Assembly (NCBI GenBank): GCA_038496445.1
Contig: JALMLS010000183.1
Location: forward strand, 1 to 64,000
Length of the DNA stretch: 64,000 nucleotides
From: Trichosphaerium sp. ATCC 40318
Lineage: Eukaryota > Discosea > Flabellinia > Trichosidae
Direction: 5' to 3'
Part shown: positions 1-8,721 of the stretch, in pieces
How the letters are laid out: every line of letters begins with the position of its first letter
Numbering within the stretch: the first letter of the stretch is position 1
Translations under genes and position numbers: made by a program
Notes under the pieces: model-generated
Seen by the model: only the letters and a program-made list of their open reading frames with translations
Told to the model about the DNA's origin: nothing
Database searches by the model: none

Positions 1-658
1 ACATGAAAACTGTGTTATGAATACTTTAGCGAAAAAAAATCAAAAAATAATCAAAAAAAAAAAAATCAAAAAAAAAAAAAAAAAAAAAAAACGAAATAAA
101 ACGAACACGGCCCGCGCATGTATGTATCGGAAAACGTACCTTGAATGCTGCCTTCAACTTGTTGTTAGGAGTTATTTGGGACTCCAACACATTATCAAAG
201 CTGGCAGCAAAAAACCCATTTAGGCATCTCTTCATCCTCTTGATGGGCATGGTTTTAGCATAAACCAACTGGTTGGCTATGATAACACCTCTACATAGAT
301 AAATTAGTTGAAATGAATTAAAAATAAAAAAAAAAACAAAAAATAAAAAAAAAATATAAATGGCAGCTACGTTTATGAACATGTGCCGTGCGTGTTACGT
401 CAAACGCGAACTTTAATGGTAAAAAAAAAAAAAAATGGACAAAACAAAAAAAAAAACAAAAAAACAAAACAACCAACTTACTCAAAACCAAAGATAACAT
501 CTCTGTGTTCTCCAATAAGGGTACTCACAATTTTTGTTTCAGTATTGTGGTTTCCATGACTGCTCACAATCATCCAACCAGGGCTTGTTGGAGCTAAAAA
601 GAGTATTATAAGATGGCACATTAATAAAAATACAAACACGGTTTTTTCGTGTGGAAAA
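1..658. repeat. A/T-rich low-complexity region
   Basis: The stretch is dominated by poly-A runs (20-80, 420-475 and others) broken by short mixed segments. Open frames here read as lysine/asparagine or phenylalanine runs and have no domain character, so I call no gene. Short hairpin-like words such as ACATGT and CGTGTT around 380-410 recall the repeat array that follows. Confidence 0.7.
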
Positions 659-661
659 TAT

Positions 662-1302
662 GACCTCGAGCTCGTGGTCGGAAACAAACACATTAAATAC
701 GTGTTATGTACACAACGACAAGCTTGCAGTCAGTTATAAAGCAAGACTTTAAAAAAAAAAAAACGGTTTTTAAAAAAGTACACACTTTTTATGTGTACGA
801 AAACCGACCCGAGCTTGCGGTCAGGTACGAACACAAAAAACATGTGTTGAATACCACAAAGCAAGCTTGCAGTCAGTTATAAAGCAAGACTTTTAAAAAA
901 AACGGTTTTTAAAAAGTACACACTTTTTATGTGTACGAAAACCGACCGCGAGCTCGCGGTCATATACGAACACGTAAAAAACGTGTTTATAATCGTACAG
1001 CGAGCTTGTGGTCTGTAAAAAAAGCAAAACAACAAAAAAATATTAAAAAAAAAAGTACACAATTAAATTGTGAACCAAAACCAACCGCCAACTAGCGCGA
1101 CATGCGAACATGTGATATACGTGTTCTAATACCGCGACGAGCTCGCTGTTGAAAATTGAAGCAAAATAAAACAGTGTGAACCAAAACCAAACGAAAAAAA
1201 ACGCACACGCGTTCTGCGTGTTACGAAACCCGTTTGAGTTTGGTTCTACCATGAGAAAAAAACCGCATGATAACGAAAAAATCGTACACATGAAAACCAT
1301 GT
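662..1302. repeat. Degenerate ~140-bp tandem array of short palindromes/hairpins
   Basis: The word AGCTTGCAGTCAGTTATAAA starts at 721 and again at 864, with a diverged copy at 1003, giving a period of about 139-143 bp. Each unit carries a nested inverted repeat: CGGTTTT/AAAACCG (764-770/800-806 and 903-909/938-944) around GTACACA/TGTGTAC. A GACC...GGTC palindrome follows (662-679, 806-822 and the perfect 18-mer 944-961). A second hairpin has stems AACACA/TGTGTT (830/843), AACACGT/ACGTGTT (969/981), ACACGC/GCGTGT (1205/1216) and ACATG/CATGT (1288/1298). The arms differ between copies but stay complementary. No coding frame explains it. Function is unknown: it may be structured RNA, cruciform DNA or a subtelomeric satellite. 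Confidence 0.65.
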
Positions 1303-1383
1303 ACAAAACCGTCGTTTTTTTTCGAAAAATTTACTTGAAAAATTAACAAATTTAGGGTTTTAAAAAAACCATCTAAAAGCAAA

Positions 1384-1437
1384 AAAACCCCTTTATTAGT
1401 CTTTAAAAATTAAAATAAGACTAATAAAGGGGGTTTT
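1384..1437. repeat. Strong inverted repeat, possible 3'-end hairpin
   Basis: Arms of about 20 nt at 1384-1403 and 1417-1437 are complementary except for one extra G, with a 13-nt A/T-rich loop; the core stem is CCCCTTTATTAGTCTT. It lies at the 3' end of the small minus-strand reading frame ending at 1396, so it could be a 3'-end structure or the remnant of a MITE. Confidence 0.6.
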
Positions 1438-1578
1438 AAAAAAAAAGAGTAAAAAAAAGAGGTTAGTATCTAGTTTTTTCTTCCTCCTGAGCTTAAGCTT
1501 GCCATCAGCTTCTTTGGAGGGCTCATCCTCATCAGAAAACTCAATGTTTATGAGAGAGAGGTCTTCATCTGAGCTCAT
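1396..1578 (-). CDS. Hypothetical acidic/basic small protein (uncertain)
   Basis: From the ATG at 1578 the reading frame gives about 60 residues. An acidic serine-rich start (MSSDEDLSLINIEFSDEDEP) is followed by a lysine/arginine cluster and then a hydrophobic run translated from the A/T-rich inverted repeat. The charged first half looks like a genuine N-terminal exon. The Phe-rich tail probably is not coding, and an intron may start after the KKKL block. I recognise no family. It is the first of a run of minus-strand genes. Confidence 0.3.
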   Translation of the reverse strand: MSSDEDLSLINIEFSDEDEPSKEADGKLKLRRKKKLDTNLFFLLFFFKTPFISLILIFKD

Positions 1579-1639
1579 CCTTGATTTATGAAAAGTCAAA
1601 AAAGTAAAATGAGGCTTTTTTTCCCCCAATAATCGCGTT

Positions 1640-2760
1640 GAGAAATAGACAGGAAAGTTTCGTGTTTCGAAATGTGAATCAGAAATTTCGCCTGTTTAAA
1701 AAAAGTAAGAAAAAAATGAGAATTTGACAGTTTGCAAGATTGTTGATGAGGTTCTGGGTTTGTAAAAAACCCTATCTTGCTGTAACCCTACAGGGAGATT
1801 GTATGTGCAAAAAACATAAAAAAAAGCCAAAAAAATTGAAAAAATTTTACAACAGGGTAGAGTAGTGTACAAAAAAATACGGTTGGTACATACTCCTAAA
1901 CCCTAACCCTAAAACCTAACCCTAACCCTTAATGCAACATAGTATAGGATGAAGCGCCATATTAATTCAAGCACAAAAATGTCTTTGGCATTTCTGCACC
2001 TACCCGCGATGGCCCGTACAGGACGATATTCGGCGAATAAAAATCACATAGTCCCTAACCCTAAATAACTTTAACCCTACAAACTCAAAATCGCTTACAT
2101 CTATATAACTCATCACTATAGATACCTACAAATTAATTATTGCTTGTACCACTTTTATATGGCCTAATAACATATATGTACATACATAAAGTAATTAAAA
2201 ATACATTTGTAAATGCAGCCTTCAAACGCAACTGCATGGTAAAAATATTTCAAAATTTGCAAAAAAAAAAAGTTCGTGTGTTGCTCATGGGCCATGTAGT
2301 GTGCGAATATCATTTTCAATGCTGCACACCATAATAATACATGTTTGTGCCTAGCGGCACAGCTATGAAAGTAGCAAAATCTAATAAAACCAAAAAAGTA
2401 GAGGTTTAGGTAACCTTAACCCTATGTTGAATTAAGGTTAGGTTATTAAACGTTAGAGTTTTGGATCTTACCTTTTACAAGCTTAGGGTAATTGTAGCTA
2501 AGGTTACTTTATTTGCAACTTTTTATGGTAATCCTCAATACTTTGTAAGGTTATGTTTGACTACTTTTTGCTTGTTTGTTGTTATACCTTGGTACTATTT
2601 TGTTGGAGAACTTAATTCATATTCTTTTTACTTTTAAATTCATGTAGGTAATAAACACCAATTTAGTACTTTACTTGGTAAAAGCTACTACATAAGGCCT
2701 AGGCCACATATTTGTCAGGCTAGCCATGTGAACAATTTTATTGTTAAAGTTGTTTTATTA
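1640..2760. other. Non-coding A/T-rich stretch
   Basis: No supportable gene is seen. The stretch contains telomere-like words (1895-1930, 2052-2080) and scattered TAACCTTAACCCT-type sequence near 2410-2450. It ends at the 3' end of the TMEM86-type gene. Confidence 0.5.
1895..1930. repeat. Interstitial telomere-like repeat (CCCTAA)n
   Basis: Several imperfect units of CCCTAA (TTAGGG on the other strand) run through 1895-1930, with a smaller patch at 2052-2080. The number of units is low and degenerate, so this is an interstitial or subtelomeric trace, not a chromosome end. Confidence 0.6.
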
Positions 2761-3846
2761 TTAATGACGGACAAGAAACTCACTGGTTAATAAGAATTGA
2801 CCAGCCCAATACAATGCCATTACAACAAGTTGGTATTGTGTTTTATCTAGAGGAACCTCATCTCGTAATTCTGTTTACAACAAGTGTTAACATTTAACAA
2901 AACACATAGGGTAAAACAAAACTTACCAGGGCTAAATACACGAATACCAATCAATGCATCGCTTGCCATAAATAAGAAAGCTCCAATACACGTCTTTGTT
3001 GTATCAGTTGAAGCGTAGCTAGCCATCAATACAATCATGAGTGAATACCCTACAACGGCAACTTGCATGACATCCTCACTCGGCCATATGCAGTACACTG
3101 CGATGGCAGCTACGCGCAAAACACGTGTAAGTTAACGATATATAATTTAACGAGAAAGAATTTAGAAACACGTTTGTAGCTGAACACGTGCACGCTGACA
3201 CGTTCGTTACACAAATAAAAAATGACAAAAACAAAAATAATACTAGAGATACAATAAAAGTTGGTGACGTACCGAGAATACTGAGAACTACGAAGAGAAC
3301 AGGAGGCGGTTTAAGCGTTTTGCTCTTTTTGACGTACGAGGTAGCGAAAGCGCGTGCAAACAACAAATGAGCGACTGCGAATGCGCCAAGGCCGTATAAA
3401 AAGAACTCTTGCTTGTACTAAGCATTTATACCGGTTAGATTAACCGGTAAGTTTTTAAAACTAATCAATAATGGCAAGTACCTCTAGTAGGAAGTCGCCT
3501 AGAGCCGAAGACAATAGTGCCAATGCAAGGCCAGTTCCAAATTCACCAGAATAAGGTGCTGTTACAGCAGAGAACGCCAAGAACACGCAAACGAGCGGTT
3601 TAGCGATTAAACGCACTGTAGGGATATCTATGCGCAAACGTGAGCTATTAATGATACACAGTGTTACCGCAACGCGAATAGGAGTTATTCGCTCAATTTG
3701 CTCGGTTGCTTTTTCTTTTTTTCAAATATCTTTCGGGCTGTTCGCTCTTATTTAGGCATACCTTGCAACAAACCAACTACATATACGGCCACTAGGACGA
3801 CAGCAAGTTGGACGTAGAGGGAAAATACTGGCTTTGGGGTAGGCAT
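2761..3846 (-). CDS. TMEM86/YhhN-family lysoplasmalogenase-like membrane protein
   Basis: There are five exons: 3762-3846, 3482-3708, 3273-3417, 2927-3109 and 2761-2870; the joined frame is 249 aa. Family-typical blocks appear in order: AKPLVCVFLAFSA, LSSALGDFLLE, YGLGAFAVAHLLFARAF, GAFLFMASDALIGIRVF, and a C-terminal VVMALYWAGQFLLT helix. These match the multi-pass YhhN fold that hydrolyses the vinyl-ether bond of lysoplasmalogens. The conserved aspartates of the two GD/SD helices are present. Membrane location is expected from the repeated hydrophobic segments. An in-frame upstream ATG exists at 3936, but 3846 gives the usual short N-terminus before the first helix. Family assignment is confident; the enzymatic activity is inferred from the family. 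Confidence 0.88.
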
Positions 3847-4515
3847 GGTCTTTATTGCGTTAGAATGAGAAATTGATTTGGAGAAAAAAAAACAGCCGCA
3901 AGAAAATGAGAAACCCTTTGAACGGACACCTGTCACATTTTAACAAACAATGACGTATTAGGTGCTAACACCCCACCACTGAACCACGAGTATACAAGGG
4001 ATCACAAATGGCAGCTGATCACCGCCTTTAATTTTTATTTTTCCTATTTTCACAAAATAATGCCTTCATTTGGTTTTCCTCGTTTTGGAGCACCTCCATA
4101 GTGCTCACCTATATACAATAACGACAAGAGCATCCCTTGCAGGCGACACAACCACAATACGCTAACTACAATCCGAAAAAAAAAAACAAGCAAGGCAAGC
4201 CGACGCATTTAGCGCTTTGAGTGCCGTCCCTTATTTTTAGTGTCGCTTTTTTTCGTTTGTTGATTTTTTTAAATAGTTTTGCACGCTTTTTATCTCTTCG
4301 AATAGCACGCCCTAATCTGTGAGGTCATCACGTGAGTGCGGGTCCAGTGGTATTTGCTGTCTGTATGCTGCAAGCAATTTGTTGGTCGACATTTGTTCGC
4401 TATCTACACGACAAGCAATTAATATTCATTTTTTATACATGTAAAAAAAAAAATAAAAAACAACGACAGACTCGCTAAAATGCTACAAACCGTATGCAAA
4501 GTTGCACAAGGTTTT
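3847..4515. other. Intergenic region
   Basis: I see no gene. The stretch has A/T runs, ordinary mixed sequence and a CACGTG site at 4329. Confidence 0.5.
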
Positions 4516-5247
4516 TTACCATGTAGGTCTAAGCGTTTTCAAAAATAAAACGGTAAAAACAACTGAAATGCATGTATACGGTATAAAATGCTTGAACAGT
4601 AATTTGTGGTACGCACCTTCCATGTCGTACAAGTGTCGGAGCTGAGACATAGATAAATCTTTTCTTTTTTTGTGGTATAGCTCCAACAGCGTCTCCACAT
4701 CAATATTCTCGCGTCGTTGTAGCGTTTGAATAATTTTACGCATTTTGTCACGTTCGGTGAGTTGTGCGCGTCTACGAGCCAAGAATTCCTTCACTTCTAT
4801 CTGCCTCTTGCCGAGCATCGCCTCGTCGATTTGTAAGGTCGGATAAATTTCAGTTTGAAACTTTTCGCCGCTAAGGCCAGGACGCGGCTTCCTGTAACGC
4901 GTGTTGAGCGAAGGCCTTCGATTCGTGTTGTATAATGCAGGGTCGAGGTCCTGGTTCATGTACTCCTTACTACACGCTTGGTATTTATCTGAGGTGCCTG
5001 ATCGTTCACTAGATTTGCCCACTCCTTTCATCCAGTCTACTGCCTTCAGATTTGATTTAATAAGCTGCGTGCGAGACAACTGACTGCGCGTTCGTTTGTC
5101 CAGGGACAGTAAGAAATCGTCCACTTTTCTTTCCACGCTTCTAGGGTAGTTTTGTCGCCTTTCGAGCACATTTAGTCGTTCGATATTGTCGGAAGTTAAA
5201 CCAACCCGCGATCTAGAGCTTTGGTTGTAACTTGCTGAACGGGCCAT
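4516..5247 (-). CDS. Hypothetical basic, helix-rich protein
   Basis: An open frame of 243 codons starts at 5247. The protein is rich in Arg, Lys, Glu and Gln, starts MARSASYNQSSRSR and has a helical charged C-terminal half (KRQIEVKEFLARRRAQLTER and onwards), with no signal peptide. The last ~30 residues are hydrophobic and may not be coding. After DMEG a GTGCGT donor and a CTTAG acceptor (about 4526) would give an alternative C-terminus, so the 3' end is uncertain. I do not recognise the family. Confidence 0.6.
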   Translation of the reverse strand: MARSASYNQSSRSRVGLTSDNIERLNVLERRQNYPRSVERKVDDFLLSLDKRTRSQLSRTQLIKSNLKAVDWMKGVGKSSERSGTSDKYQACSKEYMNQDLDPALYNTNRRPSLNTRYRKPRPGLSGEKFQTEIYPTLQIDEAMLGKRQIEVKEFLARRRAQLTERDKMRKIIQTLQRRENIDVETLLELYHKKRKDLSMSQLRHLYDMEGAYHKLLFKHFIPYTCISVVFTVLFLKTLRPTW

Positions 5248-5931
5248 ATTTAAACACCAGTTGAGGCCGTTGCCGTTTAAATTTTGGTAAAATTGGGTAA
5301 ATTTATTTCAAGAGTCAAGAAAACTGAAACAAAATAACATTTTCGCAGATTGTACTAACGAATAAAGCGCTATCGTTACACGCTGTTATAGAAAGGCGCA
5401 CTGGAATAACTACAGCGTTAAAAACAGATTCTAAGATAATATTGCCCTGCAATTCGTTAATTTCGTGTAGTTTGAGCATGAAATTGCTCTTTGGCGCGTT
5501 GTAAGGTGTCAACACACTTTTGTAATTAAAATCTCGTTATACAACGAGACACTGGTTTGTTGCAACCACACGGCGTTGAGGAGTGAGGTTACTGAGGTGT
5601 GTATAACCACGTGATAGGATAACGCAAAAATGTTACATTGACATTTGAAAAAAGAGAAACGAGCTTTATAAGTGCCTGTCTACATTGCCTTTGGTGACTT
5701 ACACCTTGCCGAAGGGTACATACCTATTTTGGTGTCTTCGCAGTAGCGATCACGTGGAAATGTGAGTGCGTCCGTTCTTGCACTCATTAATCAACTACTA
5801 TGGTGTATGTAACATAATATATTCTGTGACATGAAAAATTTAGCAGGAGATAATTGCGACAGGATCACTTCACGTTGCATTACAAAGTTTTTGGCTTGTA
5901 TGTGCAATATTGTTTCGTTGTTGTCCTACCA
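5248..5931. other. Intergenic region
   Basis: This is the spacer between the ligase 3' end and the unknown protein. No convincing gene is seen; there are CACGTG sites at 5608 and 5751. The short plus-strand frames have no domain character. Confidence 0.5.
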
Positions 5932-7674
5932 TTACGAAACCACTTTAACAAATACAGGAAAGCGTGGCACCCCGTTGTGCGTGAGCTCTTGGTACTTTAT
6001 CACTATGGTGTCACCTATACTTTGTTAAAAATATGTCAAGCCTGTTTGAGGACATACCCACTTTAGGACGCACTGAACTTGGCATGCCATGTGCAACGTT
6101 TACACTGATACCATTTTGTAAAGTGCACACTAACCCTTTGACGAAATGGTTAGTAGATAACATTACTCTGCTTGTACCTCTATTGAGTTGTCCTGTGTTA
6201 TACGCAGATACTTTAACCCGCGTTTCATAAAAGTACTTTACTTTTAAAAGGGTATTTGATCTTTTGCCTACATACCTAAACAATTTATTAAACAACCTGG
6301 AAGCGGCGATACCACAGTACAAGGAGCGAGGCTTTCGTAACATAAGACCCTCTCCTCTTTTATTTAAGATGCTTTGCAACATTGAAAAAAGATGGACATT
6401 ATCCTAAGGCGCTTAATTAGGAAAGAACTATCAACTAGTAATGTCTTCGCACGTCTATTTTTTTGTGGGTGATAACACTGATATGGTCTTGCTTCTTAAT
6501 ACGTTTATTGAGAAACGTGAGCCTATCTTCAAATACGTCTTCTATCCGGTAAGGACAATCTATAATCTTTAAGCTAATATTTTTCCAATGTCTGTCTATG
6601 GAAATACATAAGCTTCATAATACAAGTGCAAAACGCTACCATTCATAGACCTAATGGTACTGATGGTCAAAAAGAAGTTGCCTCTGCCGCCAAATAACTC
6701 TGCATCAAGAACTAAATTCTTGGGCAAGCTCTCAGTGAACCAATCAGGCGCTGTTATGACGTTTCCGCCACGCGTCACGAATTCCCTAAGGCTGATTATT
6801 TTTTCATTCGCTAACAACATTTTGGGACATACCGACCAGTCCATAACACGCGCACGCCATCATATTTTTCCGATACCCACCACCCACTAACATCTGTGAC
6901 ACCGTCCCACTAGTAGATGATGAGAATAAGTCACAAGCATCAGGGTATAATCGCACAGTTTGTGCCAATAGCAACTTAGGCGGATCGTGCTTTTCTGACT
7001 TGGCAGGTACTGTGTTAACTACGTTACTGCCGTCTGGTATATCTAACATCCAATCCCCATCAGGATACAGCGCTGACAGGAGATCTGTAAGGGAGTAGTT
7101 GTACCTACGGTTAAAATAAATTACTTAAAACAACTGGTGATTTCGCAACTTACTTTTTTAGCAGCACGTGACCGCCGTTTCGACGAACGTGTGTTTGTTG
7201 CACCATATTTAAATCATGCAGCGTGTACACATTTAGAGCAGAGGCTATAGAATCTTCAAATAATTCTCTTTGGTGCTCCAAGGAGTCCCAGTAACCTCGA
7301 CCGCGCCTGAACATTGTATTTGTCAATAATTGTTGTATAGTCTCAAGCGACGTACGCAAATCTACTATTATCCCATGCTATATGCGGGTATAAATGCTTT
7401 ACAGTTTCAATCACCGATCTATTGTACCTTAGGAGCGTTTTAGTAAGAGAAAGCGTAAATACTTATTAGATAAGCGTAGTTATCGCAAGTACTTCAAAAG
7501 GAGTCCAGAGCCGCCCACTTTTTCAACATCTTTGATGGTTATTTTGTATAAATCGTCAAAAGTGTGTAATCTGAGTCTAGGCGCAGCGTTGGTGTCCATG
7601 AACTGTTTTTGGCGTTCTGAGGAGCTCCAATCCGTTAAACTTGGAAAAACCTTGAGTATTGTGCGTGGCATCAT
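5932..7674 (-). CDS. ATP-dependent DNA ligase with two N-terminal GG-LLKY-type repeats
   Basis: There are eleven exons: 7493-7674, 7356-7427, 7154-7306, 6935-7104, 6833-6893, 6651-6791, 6453-6591, 6321-6403, 6178-6275, 6058-6135 and 5932-6014; they join to 419 aa. Ligase motifs are in order: motif I EKYDGVR (Lys ~202), RGGNVITAPDWF, LDAELFGGRGNF (~241-252), DVFEDRL, GEGLMLRKP, LLKVK, then an OB-fold-like tail ending IKYQELTHNGVPRFPVFV. This is the small nucleotidyltransferase plus OB type that seals nicked DNA. Residues 1-150 hold two repeats of the form DDLY-I--KDVEKVGGSGLLLKY and LHDLN-V----RRNGGHVLLKKY, each followed by a YP-W motif; such repeats occur in algal and oomycete proteins. Introns are about 41-65 nt. 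The next upstream genes are a small unknown protein and a PARP-like protein. The ligase call is strong; the repeat function is unknown. Confidence 0.92.
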
Positions 7675-7891
7675 CTCGGATAGCAGGCATTACTCCCAAA
7701 CAGTAAATAAAATAACAATTGAAACTAGTTCACCAACAGCGCAATTTTTTTATTGAAGTTACTTGTCAAACATTTTATTGTTACAGCCTTACACGTGACA
7801 ACAAAAAAAAATCACAAGCCGGAAGCCCAACATCACAATAGAGTACACAAACATCAAAGAAGTGTTAGGGATGAGTCTGTTCATGATGCAC

Positions 7892-8368
7892 TTAGTTTTC
7901 TGTCTTTGCCTTTTTTACAAATGTCAGTACTTGGCGGTACGTGCTCAGACTATAATCTACGCTTCCTGGTTCAGCTGCAAAGTCAGATGTGCCAACCACA
8001 TCAAATCCTTTGAATATAAAGAACTCCATCGTCATGGTTGGTAATGTACAATAATGAGCGTTCACTACAGTCATACCCTGAAGAACGTGGTGACCACTCT
8101 TACTAATGTACTGCCATTTAAACTTTTTTGGAATCAATGAAATGTCTTTATAGGCGCCTGCTGCAGTGGCGTACAAAACCTTAAGCTCATCGATATAAGG
8201 TGCTGCTGTAATTGACGCTCGAAGGCATAGATCCATCCTTAAACCTTCATATCTTGTGTAGGCTACAAAATAACAAAAAAAGGGAGTTAGCAATCGGCAT
8301 CGAAGTATACTACCTTTCTACGCACTGAAATACAATCTAACGACCTCCGCTGCTCCTTTTGTAGCCAT
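7892..8368 (-). CDS. Conserved-looking small protein of unknown function
   Basis: Two exons (8326-8368 and 7892-8262) join to 137 aa starting MATKGAAEVVRLY. The frame is well structured, with mixed strands and helices and motifs such as PKKFKWQY, HHVLQGMTVV and DVVGTSDFAAEPGS, and no signal or membrane segment. I do not recognise a family; the glycine-rich turn motifs look enzymatic or cone-like but that is only an impression. It sits between the PARP-like gene and the ligase, all on the same strand, with about 220 bp to the ligase start. Confidence 0.7.
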
Positions 8369-8721
8369 TTTTGTTCTAAGACTGTCAATAGCGTAACACA
8401 AGCCTAAATAACAAGTTCAACGCCAAGTACGTGCAACTGAAAGATGTATTGTGTTTATTTAGCACTTTAAGCAAAGGACTAATCCAGTCACTCTCTGACT
8501 GTACACAACCCTCGATCATTGACGCACACAAGTCTGTTGCACAAGCAGATTGTCACGACAATGCTCATTTTCCTACTTTTAGAAACATTTAGCGGAAACC
8601 GTCTACAACAATTTGAGACGCTATGGAGCACCCTGTTGTAGTATTTATATACAAATAAGGCGCGGAAATCGAAATTGGTTTTTTTTATGTACATTTACAA
8701 TTTTACAACTCGCTGCTCTTA
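8369..8721. other. Short intergenic region
   Basis: The spacer between the PARP-like stop codon and the next start has no supportable gene. Confidence 0.5.

Noticed and set aside
17-223. Poly-Lys open frame at the left end
   Set aside because: Translation of an A-run; no domain, no splice signals.
662-1302. CRISPR array
   Set aside because: Eukaryotic context, repeats are ~140-bp units with diverged palindromes and no unique spacers of constant length.
6011-6400. Plus-strand coding-looking frame (LLPTYLNNLLNNLEAAI)
   Set aside because: It is antisense to ligase exons 8-11, whose conserved motifs (GEGLMLRKP, LLKVK) explain the open frame.
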